In this document: piece after piece, positions 1 to 12,300 of the stretch | Layout: the number at the start of each line of letters is the position of its first letter | How positions within the stretch are numbered: position 1 is the first letter of the stretch | Origin: Emydura subglobosa | Lineage: Eukaryota > Chordata > Testudines > Chelidae | DNA: 64,000 bases | NCBI GenBank assembly: GCA_007922225.1 | Contig: ML679995.1 | Location: 1,327,653 to 1,391,652, forward strand | Direction of reading: 5' to 3' | Notes under the pieces: model-generated | What the model saw: only the letters and a program-made list of their open reading frames with translations | Database searches by the model: none | Told to the model about the DNA's origin: nothing | Translations under genes and position numbers: made by a program

Positions 1-79
1 GATGGAAGAGGTTAGGGCAGGAAAGAGATTATCAGCATGTCTAATATACAGTGCGACAGGAACACAGAAGTTGGCCCAC
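1..79 (-). other. Start of the intron downstream of exon w21
   Basis: This stretch begins with the GTGGGCC donor and runs out of the window. Nothing else is seen in it. Confidence 0.8.
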
Positions 80-303
80 CTGTGCAGAGAAGCCGGAGAA
101 GAATCCATACCAGAAATGAACTAATGTGAAGGCAAAGTTCTTATAGAAGAAGTATCGGAGGAACTTGCACATGCGGATGTAGGACCATCGACCGTGGACT
201 AAGAGCAGACGCTGCAGGTAGCGGAACTGTGCGAAGGAAAAGTCACTGGACAGGACAGCTTGCATCCCCTCCTGGCCACTGATCCCAATCCCAATGTGGG
301 CAG
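80..303 (-). CDS. ATP8B5: ATP8B5-like coding exon w21 (end of P domain to start of M5/M6 region)
   Basis: 224 bp. It encodes (T)[60 protein letters not shown] and [14 protein letters not shown]. The VHGRWSY-R-CKF-RYFFYKN block is diagnostic of P4-ATPases, and [19 protein letters not shown] begins the membrane-returning helices. Most family members have GVGISG; here it is GIGISG. The acceptor is CTTGTTGCAG and the donor GTGGGCC. The remaining exons lie below position 1. Confidence 0.97.
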
Positions 304-3300
304 CTGCAACAAGAGGAACCAGATCGTTAGGAGAGCTTCACTGGGGTCGTGTTCATCAAACTAGCCCACTGCACGCTGGGACATGTAGTCTTTGTTCGAG
401 TGGGTTTGAGTGGAGGGCACTCCTGCATGGACACATTTGGCCCACAAGTCACACTGAAGGTTGCTGAGTAACAGATTGGTTTCTGGAAACTAATTTATAT
501 ATTTCCAACAGCTGAGTTCATGCCAGGCATGTGGATTTATATCCTAATGACAGACAATTAATCTTTTACTTGGCTGGTAATGTTTTCCAGCAGCACAAAC
601 CAACTTTACTATATTGCCATTTCTAGCAAGCAACCTTTGAAATGTGTTTAAATGCATGGCCTCCCGCCACCCAAAACACCCAGTTCCATACAATGCTTCT
701 ACACGCTGGTACAAACCAGCCTGCGGGCCTCATATTCTGGGGGCCTTCCTAGTTCAATCAAACAATTACACCGAAAAGTCTTCATAACAACTTGCATTTG
801 CTAAACAGAGAGATAAGTTTAATGTGACAGCTAATTACACAGATTTAACTAATGACACCATTCTTGCTGGCTGGAGGTTGATTGGCTTCAGAGGTTCCTA
901 TGGAATAACGAGTCGATCATATCTCCGAGTCCCCAGCCTCTCGTGATGGGGGTGGTATTTTCTAATTATCACTGGAACATGCTTTTCTTACCCTTTCTTG
1001 ACTGGCTGCCTGACTTATCTCCTTATCTCCCTTGGAGCTTCCGACTTAGTCTTTTCTTCCTTAATTAAAAGGCCCCGGTTAATCAATTTATATAAATTAA
1101 CGTGAGGAAGATTAGCAGGAGGCCCTTCTGAATAACCTTCCTTTAGTTAAACGCAGTGTGAGGAGTCTGCATAGTCGTAAGGCAGCTAATGAAGAAACAG
1201 AACGGGAAGGGGCTACCAGGCGGTATCTTAGGGCATGGAAGGGATAACTGGAAGTGTCCCATGGCTCACACCGGGACTGTAAGACAGTCACACAAAATGA
1301 GACGGAACATCTACAGGCATCAAAGCTGTCGCCTTCCACATTCCTCACAGGCTGATTAGCAGCCAATAGCAGGTGTGCCCACGGCCCCTGCCGGGCCCCT
1401 GGCCCCCCACTGGGATGGGGCTGTACTGACACACAGGGTCCCAGCCCCACGGGCAAGCAGTAAGAAGTGCGTGTAGCAGAGGCTGGCAGAAGGACAAGAG
1501 TAACACTGGCAGGCACACATAGTGACAGGACAGAGGCTCACTCTGGGCACGCCTACATGGTCTTGAGTCTTTAAAAAATAAAGAAAGAATATCTAAACAA
1601 ACAAAGATCAGCAACCCCTGCTGGCCACCTCCCCAGCTGGGAACAGGTCATGGAAATTGCCCACGCACGGAGCACCTGCTTCACAACCTGCCCATCCAGG
1701 CAGCTCTAATCTGGGGCTGCCAGACAACTTCAGAGCAGAGCGGCTGTTTCTGTTGACACGGCGAATGTCTTGCTGGTGGAAGCCATCAGACTGGCAGCCC
1801 TGGACGTCCCAGTTCACACTGGGAGCTGGAACAGCTCAGAATGCAGCAGTGCCAGCTTCTCCCTGTCTCCACACTGTGGGGCTACCTGCCGAGGAGCGAG
1901 AGTCTGAGTTACCGTCTCCAGGCCCAGTCACTCCTTGCTGGGAGGGCCAAGGATGGGTTTCATTCCATCTACCCCAGCCTATGCCCGAGTTGTCGGTGGT
2001 TGCCTCATGAAGGAGCCAGGCTGGAGAGGAGATCTGGGGTAGCTCCATTTGTGCAGGGAGAGCAGAACGTGAGAACAAGATCAGCCAGCAGCTCTGGGGG
2101 CAGAGACTGGCCCGGGGGGAGTTGTGCTGTACTCTACTATTCCTGCTGAAGTCAGCCGGCTTACATGGGAGGGGAGCATAACACGGCTTGCGAGCGGAGG
2201 AACACCTTCGCTGGCTGGCTTACAGGGAATTAAGGTTACTTACATGTAACCAGGATTCATCGAGATGGGCTCTGCCTGTTCCTAATTAGGGGATCAAGGT
2301 GCCCGTGCAACGAGCTCTGGAACTTTTTGGAAAGCAGCATCGATTGGGGTCACTCCCTGCTCCTTCCCATCCTGGAGGGTTCCGGGGGTGTAAAAGGGGG
2401 ACTGGTCCCAACCACCCCTCAGTTCCTTCCCCTAACTCGGGAATTCCTAGCCTGAGACCCCAAAGGAGGGGAGGTGGACGAGGAGTGTGAGTACACAGAC
2501 TCCATCTCCAGGAGCTGCGTGCCAGGAAAGTAACCTCCAGACTGTCCTCGAGCAGCCTCTGTATATCCCACTTGGGGGAGTTAGACGAGCAGTACAACCT
2601 GCAGGACAGCGGGCTGCGCAGCTCTGGGCAAACGAGGGCAGCAGGCACCAAGACGAGCATCAGCTCCAGGGGCCAGGTCACGAGTGAAAAGAGGAAACCA
2701 AACTCCCGGCTCCCCCAACCCAAGCCTTAATGGGGAAAGCTTTCGCTAAAGGCATGGACACAGCTCAAGTACTAGTCATGCCACACGATGTAATGAAGAC
2801 AGCATGAAGGCCTGCCACGGGGGTTGCCTTTGTCCTAGACACTCCAGGAAGCTGAACCACGGCCAGGTCACGGTCATTGTGGAAGAGTGCATGTTACATG
2901 GACAGTCCTTGGACCGTGATGGAGTGGCTCCTCAGGTGTCAGCCCCAGCGCTGTAAGGGTTTGGGGGACTTGTGGATCTGTTTTGGCCCCTGTAATGGGG
3001 TGGCTGCCCCACATGGGAGTAGAAAGGGTTAACCTCAGCAGGGAGCAGAGGGAGTGAGTCCTCTGAGTGGCCCAGGGAGGCTGCATGAGGCACAGCTAAT
3101 CAGGGGAATTGTAGGGAGCAACCAATCCAGCCGGCAGGCTCAGATAAGAGGAGCTGCAGAGCAGAGCAGGGTCAGTGCAGCTGGGACCTCAAGGAGTGAC
3201 CAGTGTGTCCCTAGTAGGCTACACCCCTGCAGCACCCTGGAGAGAGCAGTGCAGGCTGGGACCCAGGGAGTGGACAAGGAGATCTGGACGGGCTGCCAGC

Positions 3301-6300
3301 ACAGAAAAGGGTGCTGTGGCCACGGGGAAGTGGTCCAGGGAAATGCAGCAGTAGTCACGGCAAAGGAACACAGTAGGTGACCGTGATTTAGAGGGTTTCT
3401 AGGCCGGGACCCCGAGCAGTGGGTGGACCTGGGTCCCCCCCACCAGCTCTGGGGTAGTGACTACGGGTGTAGAAAATGCCCCACAGACCGGAGGGTTTAG
3501 AAAAACTGTGTTTCCCCAGAAGGGGAGGACTTAAGTGACCTGGCCAGAGGGCCAAGCCATGAGGAAGGATCTGGCACTAAGCGGAGCAGTGGATCGAACC
3601 ACAAAGTAGACACTGCAGTTCCTGAGGCTGCGAAAGAGGTTGCAGGCAGACAAAAGGGACAGAGCGACAGTGGGCAAACCCGGGACGGGAGGGTGTTGGC
3701 CTCAAGCTAATCCCCAGAGTGACAGAAGCCAGCATCGGACTGACGGTGAGCAATGCACCCCAGGACAGCCCCGTAAAAACCACGGCAAAGTTCTCTGAAT
3801 GTGCAAAGTGTGATACACTCAAGACATCCAGCCCAGCAAGAGGTCTGAAGGAGATGGGAAGCACAGCTGCTGCAGGGCTGGAGATGCAGGCAGGTCCACC
3901 TGTTCCGTAAGCGTGCAACTTAAAGGGGATCAGTCATTAAGTTGTATCTCAGTAAGACTCTGAGTTGTCAAGAATGGCATCTTCATGGAGACATGGTACC
4001 AAGAAGAACTTGACTGGTGTTCACATGGAACCTATGATCTTTACAAGGATAAGAATTACAGTCCCTTAGTTCATGCTAGAAGGAAACACCTCTAGGGTGA
4101 GACAAATGGACCTATTCTACTGCAATATTGGCAGCACATTCCAGGCTTTGCAATGGAGAACTGAGTCTCCTTTTCTGCAGCACTCACAGCAAAGTAACGA
4201 CCTCAGATCGCTCTAGAGATACACAGAGCAACCTGGTCACAGATCAGGTTATTCCACGGTGACAAGAGGCTGTCACAATCTGTGAGTGGCAGAGGTCGGA
4301 ACAGAGATGACAACCAAACGCCTCTTGGCAGAAATCAAAGAACTGTTATTGTTTTACATTATCTCAGCTGTAACAAACAGTCTAAAAGTAATGGTCAAGG
4401 GGGATATTGCCAGGTCCGCCTGCTTAGGAGCTGCTCAGATGGAGAAATCTTTCAATTCATGGAGTAGGTTTGACTGATCAAAAATTCCTGCTTTCCGACA
4501 GGATCTTTTAGATCTTAGTTTAAATGCTCCTATTCACGAATTCCCCATCCAGACTCAAGCTCATCTTGGAGGCAAGAGGCCCAGTAGTTTAGAAGGAAGG
4601 ACTCACAGATACTAACATATTCATGATACTGAGTGACAGAACTGCCTGTCTCTCACCATAGCTATTGACAGCAATTTGGTTACCAACGAAACCAACACAG
4701 AGAAGCCCTTTCAATTCAATCAAGGGCAACATGTAGAGAAGTTCCTGCTCTTGTGCAGAAAACAAATGCAATACTGATGTCCGATTTTGCTTGCCTTTGA
4801 ATCAGAACCATAGACAAGCACGGCATCGCTGTTGGGAAAGGAGAAGATTGGTATTTGCCCCACGGGTAAAGAAATAAGATAATATAAGATGAGTCCTTGG
4901 TAGAGCACTTGCACTGTTGAGTGTCAACTCTGCTCAAGGAGTCTGTCAGTCTGTCTTCTTTCCCTGGCGGATGAGACATTGCACCCATCCAGTGAGGACG
5001 CTGCACTTTATGAACAGGAAGTTTTCCTCACACAACTGGCAAGAGCAAAACTCTCTTTTGGTCTGTGTGACACATCCCTGTAATGCTGTGCACCGGAATT
5101 TAGATAGGTTCGGATTTATGAAGTGGAGAAAACCCTTACAGGCCAGAAATAGCCCTCGGATCTGGTACCAGGACATGGAGCCGGGACTCCCACTGAGATG
5201 ACAAACCTGGGGGTGGATGGAGAGCAAGGTGAAGAATCTTTTCTATCCTTTAGAATTATTACTGCACCTGGCAGGAAGGTGACATGGCAAACTCCCTGGA
5301 GGGCATGTTCTTTCCCTGTCTAGTGAAATAAGGCATCTGAAACTATTAGGGAAGAATCCTCTGGACACTACTGAGAGTCAAGTCTAGGCAGACATTCCGG
5401 GAGCAGAGTCAGGACAGACAGGTAGTTAACGGAACACTTGCTGCCTCAGCAATTCCAAAGAGAAGGGACACGTTTAGTGAGCAAGGTCCTCTGACTCCAG
5501 AACCGAGGGCTGTGCAGATACGGGTGTATGAGGATGCGAAAGGGACTGTCTTTTGGGCATGGGCGGAGGTTGCCCCCCGCACACTGCAGCACTGTAACCA
5601 GAATGGGACAGCCTTGGGGGCAGCTCCACACCCGTCCCACCCCCCTCTCGAGGCCCTGTCCCCTGGCCAGGTCGCAGGCCAGAAGCCAGCCAGAGGGGCA
5701 TTGCAGGGCGGCTGCTTCTCAGCTCCCAGCCCCGTTCAACGGCTCGTGCAGCTGGTAAGAGCTGTCCAGGCGAGGGACCCGGCTCCGGGGCTGGCAGAAC
5801 CCTTGGGGAGCAGCGACTGTGGGGGAGGGAGGGCCCTGCCTGGCACACAGCCCCTAGCTACCCCCTGCCCACACCCTGAGCTACCCCCTGCCTGCACCCT
5901 CAGCAGTTTTCAAACTTTTTGAGCTGAGCCCTTCCCTTTGGGTTATAATTTTTGGTTGTGCACCTTACTGCCCCCCCCCCAGGGGGGATCCAGGACAAGT
6001 TTCGGACGATACAGCCTTACAACGGCAGAACGGCTGTGACGCTTCTCGCGGAGTGCATCTTGCTGCCCACCAGGAAGGGAGAACACGCCAGGAGGCAGCT
6101 GGACAGGGCTGCCGCTGCTTACTTTTGATCATGCTGACATCGTTTGCCCCATCACCGATCGCCAGGGTCACGGCCTTCTTGTACTTCTTCACCAGCTCCA
6201 CCACCTGTGCTTTCTGCAGGGGGGTCACCCGGCAGCAGATCACCACTTTGCACATGCAGGCTGTTCTCACCAGCTCAAACTCCAAGTTCCCTTCTAATGC

Positions 6301-9300
6301 GTAAGCCTGCGGAGCGGAGGAGAAGAACATGCTATGAAAGGCAGATCAGACACAGCCCCAGCCCAAACCCCCAACACAGCAGGAGGAAGGCTGACTACGC
6401 CCATCGCGGCAGGGAAAGTGCCTGAGTGGCGTGATGCCCGAAGGATCTACCAGACCAAGGATAAGAGCGGGGATGAGATTTTCAGAGCACAGCAACTGCT
6501 TCTATCACCAGGGATCCCCTTTTCTCTATTGACAATGACCCCAGGGGAGTTTGCCCTCTGACCTCAGTGGGAGGGTCTCTGCTCAGCCCTGCTGGCTCCT
6601 TTCCTAAGCTGTGAGTAGAGGGCTGTTTCCTGAGAAGACCCTGCACCAGCACTGATTTTCTAGTACGATACACATGCTGTAACTGACACCAATCAACTCC
6701 CATGGACGTTCCGCAATGGACCCTCCATAATTCTCTTTCCTGCCAAACCCAGGACCCATGTAACCATCCCAGAAGACTGGGAATTCATCTGTCTGATCCA
6801 CAGGCCCCCAAAACACCCCAAAACCCTGTCCCAGATGGGCTGATTTACAATTTGGGAGTGCTTTAAAAAAGCCTAATAGAACTGGTCATAAGAAAAAGAC
6901 AAACAAAATAAATCCTCCTTTCCAGTGCTGACCTTTTACTTTATTAGGATGTGTTATTTCCATTCCTGAGATCAACAAAGATAATCAGACGCCTGCTCAG
7001 AAATGCATCCCGCCAACGCTGCCTGGCAGGGAGGGGCACATTTCTGCCTTTTCACATTTCTTACAGAATGTGCTTCTTGCCTATGTGCTTTGATGTCTTC
7101 TCTGCAGACATTCACAGAGGGAATCCACATGACTGTCTCCTCCTCAGAGCCATTACAGCAGGCCAGCTGCCCTTTCCACTTAAGGCAGCAAATCAGCAGG
7201 CCAGATTTCCTTTCTTCCAAAACCAGTGAGCTGTGTGAGTCACCAACGCCCCCGCTTCCCTCCCTCAGCAGCAGCCCAGCTTGCTCAGCCGAGAGACCTT
7301 TTCGTGATTTGGTTTTACAGTGCTCTAGCCAGCAATAGTTTTCACCACTTTCCAAAACAGCCTCAATGCAGACACATCTCACCTAACAAAATGTCACATG
7401 GACCCTCAGTAATGTCCGTCCATGCACACAATCAGCGAGTCGTGATGCTGAGCGTTTACCATAACGAGGGCTGCGGGTGCTGCTCGCCACTTGCTGCTGT
7501 TATTTTTGTTTAAACGGGATCACAGGTGGGCATGGCTGCTCGTTAACGTGGCAACTCAATGAAATCTCCCTGGGGAAAGCACTGGGCCACAGCCACCGCT
7601 CTCATGGGGCTTCAGCCTTCATGTGGGGAAAGCTGGTGTCTTTCCAGCACGCTCAGGATCAGATTCCCAAGGGAACTCGGCACTCAGTGTGCCCCCCCCC
7701 TTCCACAAGCTTGCAGAGAGCAGGCAATCCAAACCTGTGCTTACCAAACTATGGCCATTAATAACCAGGCCATACACCCCGTTCGCTTGCTCCTCAGGTA
7801 AGATCCTTGACTTCTTGGAAGGATTTTCAAACTTGATGTTAATTTCATCACTGTCCAGGAAGGAATCCGGCTTCATTTTCTTCCTTGCACTCCTTAAAAG
7901 GTTCAGTCATTAAAAATACGGAAACAAATGTAAGTCACTTTCTTAAACTCCGGGTTTTGAAAAGAAAAACATGTTCCCCCTTGTTAGTATTGTCCTCCTT
8001 CCAGGACTCTGGCAGCACATAGGGCTGGGATGGCCCTCAGAGAATTTCTCTAGTGCAAGAGCAGTATAAGGCCATGGATTGGTCTAAATAACGCTTAGTC
8101 CTGCCATAAGTGCAGGGGAGTGGCCTAGCTGATCTCCGGAGGTCCCTTCCAGTCCTATGATTCCCTGCCCCTGGAGCACCTAGCTTAGGGGCTTGCTGGG
8201 GCTGGGATGCAAAGCAGCCCGTAGGAAGCTGTGCAGTGATGACTGTAAGTTAGAGCAGCCCCTGGAACTTGTCCTGGCCTCAGGAGCAGCAGAATCCAGG
8301 AGGCACAAAAGTGGCTTAAAAGCACCTTTACTCCTCCCGTCAGGCAGTGCCTTCTGCAGAATCTAGCCCCATCATCAGGCTAAGACCAGACACCGAGAAC
8401 ACTCTCTATTATACTTTATTCCTGGCCTGACCAGCACCTCCTCCAACCCAAGATCACAGGGCTCACGTGAGTGATGGACCAGTTAGACTGGCTCCTCACT
8501 ACAGACAGCAGAGAAAAGCATCCAGTTACCGGACGAGAACAAGGACGACCGAGTGGAGCAACAGGAATCATTTAACATCCACAACCAAAGGCATCACGGC
8601 CCCAGAACCGCTGGCCCATGATGATCCACAGTGGTCACCTGCGTCTTTTTAGATCGATTTTAGGGCCAGAATGAACCATTTCTGATCATCGGGTCTGACC
8701 TGCATAACCCAGGCCACAGAATTTCACCCGGTGATTCCTGCATCAAACCCATCTCTTCTGGTTGCATTAGAGCCAATCACATACAGCCAATCTAGATTTA
8801 AAGTTCACTTTTGGTGAAGTGTGTCAGGTGAAAGATGTGGACAAACTGGAGAAAGTTCAGAGGAAAGCAACAAAAAGGATCAAAGGAATGGAAAACACGA
8901 CCTGTGAGGAAAGACTGAAAAAAGTGGGTTTGTTTAGTCTGGAGAAGAGAGGACTATGGAGGGACAGAACAGTCTTCAGGTATGTACTTATCCACTGAGG
9001 ACAGGACAGGAAATAACGGGCTTAAAGTGCAGCAAGGCAGATTTAGGTTGGACATTAGGAAAAACTTCTGAAGTGTCAGAGTAGTTAAGCACTGGAACAA
9101 ATGACCAACGGAGGTTGTGGAATCTCTGTCACTGGAGATTTTTAAGAACAAGTTAGAAAAACCTCTGTCAGGGATGGTCCAGGTAACACTTGGCCCTGCC
9201 CAGTGTGGGGGACTGGGATAGATGACCTCTCGCGGTCCCTTCCGGTCCTACATTTTTATGGCTCTATAAAGACAAAGCTGGAATGGCACAAACACCCGCC

Positions 9301-12300
9301 AGTTCTCGATGGCTGTTTACCTGAGCTCATTTAACACGTCCTCAGAGGTGTTGCCTTCAATAATGAACACATCCTTCATGTCATCATGCAGCATGTTGCA
9401 GGAGTAGCCAATATTCACGGCAGTCTCTGGAAAATCAACAATTTCACTCATACTCAAACAGGAAAGACGTCCACACTTGATACTTGGCTGGTGGAATCTA
9501 ATTCCAGAACACACAGCCTGTCTGCGGTTTGTGCCCATTCAGAACAGTCTGCCCGGAGGTTGGCACCCAGCTTCGTGAGCCGCTGCAGACAGCCTGAGAG
9601 CGGCCGTCTTTTGTGCTGTGCCCACAACCCCTCGCCGCTTAGTGCTTTCTGCAAATTGCTGTGACATGCTGTGGCTGGTCCTCCTCCATCCCCACCCCAG
9701 ATCATTCATCACACTGCTAATGAAGATCAGATCTAACACCAAATCCTGGCTGCAGGGAAGCAGGACCGGGCCTTTCCACCCTCTTTCATCAGGTCAGACG
9801 GGGGGGCTGGGGATCCTCAATTGGGGCGGTGGTGGGAGTGATTCCTTGGCAGCACTTTTTCTCGGGATGTGACAAGGCCTTGCTGGCTCCTGGCCCGAGG
9901 CAGGGGACTGCCCTCAGAGCGCTCACACTCTGCAGTGCAGCCTCACAAGGACAGGAATCAGGGACTCGCGTTGGCCCAGATCATTCCCACCCCTGGAGTC
10001 AAGGGGAGCTTTCCCTTAGTAAAAACTCAGCACGGCCCTCTTTGTCACTAGGCGGGTGGTGAAGCACTGGAATGGGTTCCCTAGGGAGGTGAAGGAATCG
10101 CCATCCTGAGAGGTTTTTTAAGGACCACCTTGACAAAGCCCTGGCTGGGATGGTTTAGTCGGGGTTGGTCCTGCTTTGAGCAGAGGGTGGGACTAGATAC
10201 TTCCTGGGATCCCTGCCAACCCTCATCTTCTATGATTCAATGCCGGGCTGCGTGTTGACTAGCACGCAGCTGTATAGCACTAGCCCATGATGTGAATTAG
10301 CATCTTATTAAAACCCAGAAGCAGAGACATAAAACATGGCAAGAAAGGAAACTTGTACTGCTGAGATCTGGCTAACGCGATATAGTTCCTCTCTGCCGGG
10401 AGTGCCTGTTAGACACGCTGGCGTCATCCCCAGGAAGGGACGTTTTAGTTAATGTTTACAAAACGTTGGGCCCATTTTTCATCTCCTGTTCTACAGGGAA
10501 GTGCTGCCGACTGCTGTTGGGTTTCTTCCCACAGCGCCCAGTGAAACCTATCCTTATTGACCATGGAATGGGTTCCCGGGGGGGATCTCCATCCTTAGAA
10601 GTTTGTAAGGTGTGGCTTGACAAAGCCCTGGCTGGGATGATTCAGTTGGGGTTGGCCCTGGTTTGAGCAGGGGGTTGGACTAGATACCTCCTGAAGTCCC
10701 TTCCAACCCTGATCTCTGATTCTCTGATTCTATGACTGGCCTGCTGCTCTGGGTTCAACAGGAGGCAGAATCAAGATGCAGGCAGTGGAGGGAACAGCCT
10801 ACCAGCAGGAGAGGAGAGGGAAGTCAGACGCAGCAGTCCACAACCCTGCGTGTCTGTCCCAGACCATCCCCTTTACCTTGCTTGTCTCCAGTAAGGACCC
10901 AGATTTTAATGTTGGCTTTGGTCAGGATTTCAATCGTCTGGGGGACTCCGTCTTGTAACTTGTCCTCAATAGCCGTGGCACCTAGCAGCTGCAAAGACAG
11001 CAGAGAGACGTGTGAGCGCGCCAGAGAAGAGCCCAGCCGCTTCTGCTCCATCCACCAGGCAGTGCACACAGTGCTTGGGGCCAGCCCAGGCTTACTTCCA
11101 TGCAGCTCCATTTATTGTACACGTTAGGCCCCGATCCCGCAAACACTTGTGCATGTGAGTCATTCCATGCTGGCCAGCTCCTGTGCAGAACATTACTCAG
11201 TCAAAAACGCTAACCGAATGCTGGGAATCATGAAGAATGGGATAGATGATAAGATGGAAAATATTGTATTGCCTCTGTATAAATCCATGGTACGCCCACA
11301 GCTTAAATACTGGGTGCAGATCTGGTCGCCCCATCTCAAAAGAGATATACTGGAATTGGAAAAGGTACAGAAAAGGACGACTGAAATGGTGAGGGGTATG
11401 GAAAACCTTCTGTATGAGGAGAAATTAACAAGACTGAGACTTTTCAGCTTGGAAAAGAGATGACTAAGGAGGGACAAGACAGAGGTCTATAAAATCATGA
11501 CTGGTGTGGAGAAAGTAAATAAGCAAGTGTTATTTACTCCTTCTCATACCACAAAACCTAGGGAATCACCCAATTAAATGAACAGGCAGCAGGTTTAAAA
11601 TAAACAAAAGGAAATATTTCTTTACACAACACACAGTCAACCTGTGGAACTCCTTGCCAGAGGATGTTGTGAAGGCCAAGACTGTAACAGGGTTCAAAAA
11701 AGAGCTAGATAAGTTCATGGAGGACAGATCCATTGATCGCTATTAGCCAGGATAGCCTCTGGCAAACAGCAATCCCGGCCTAAGAATGGCCAACATGATG
11801 GATCACATGATGATTACCTGTTCTATTCATTCCCTCTGAAGCACCTGGCATTGGCCACTTTCTGAGGACAGGACACTGGGCTAGATGGACCACTGGTCTG
11901 ACCCAGCATGGCCATTCTTATATACCTGTTTGCAGGATTGGAGGCTTTTATGTTTTTCTCCTGTCCTGCATTTGCAGCAACACAATGCAGTAACTTACAG
12001 ACATGAATATTGTGCACACAGATGTATCAGGACACAAACATTTTTAAGAGTCTCTCTCTCTACTTGTTAGAAACACCCCTAGATCTCAATTCTTGGCTAG
12101 ACATGGGCCAAGGAAGGTGACGTTCAGATACATGTGAGACTTTGGCTCTATCTTCTAGCTGAGGTTTTTAGGCACTGCCTCTCACTGTGCTTCCTACCTG
12201 CTGTTGGAGTAGGCTCAGAGCTCAGGTCTCAGGCTCTGAGCCAGTGCCTGGGTCTTACTGGAGATTCAGGCTCAAAATCTCCTAAGCTGTTTGAGAGACC

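Larger units (their letters stand above)
304..6122 (-). other. Intron between w20 and w21 (5.8 kb)
   Basis: Non-coding in all frames as far as I can judge. It holds a MITE-like element with long terminal inverted repeats at 2234-2535, a GC-rich repeat-like block near 2940-3600, a C9-10 run near 5971-5982, and otherwise unassigned sequence. The short open frames here have no recognisable product. Confidence 0.8.
7893..9320 (-). other. Intron between w18 and w19 (1.4 kb)
   Basis: Holds two CR1 LINE 3' fragments (8085-8164 and 8836-9265), both on the plus strand and so antisense to the gene. The rest is unassigned. Confidence 0.75.
9427..10876 (-). other. Intron between w17 and w18 (1.45 kb)
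   Basis: Holds two CR1 tails on the plus strand (10038-10242 and 10563-10735). Otherwise nothing recognised. Confidence 0.75.

Noticed and set aside
1657..2149. Overlapping plus-strand open frames of about 100 codons
   Set aside because: Frames overlap, lack start context and family resemblance, and lie in a single intron on the opposite strand.
6060..6123. Continuation of the exon w20 frame past its donor (reading [12 protein letters not shown])
   Set aside because: Homology ends at MIK and a standard GTAAGC donor is present; the extension is intron read-through.
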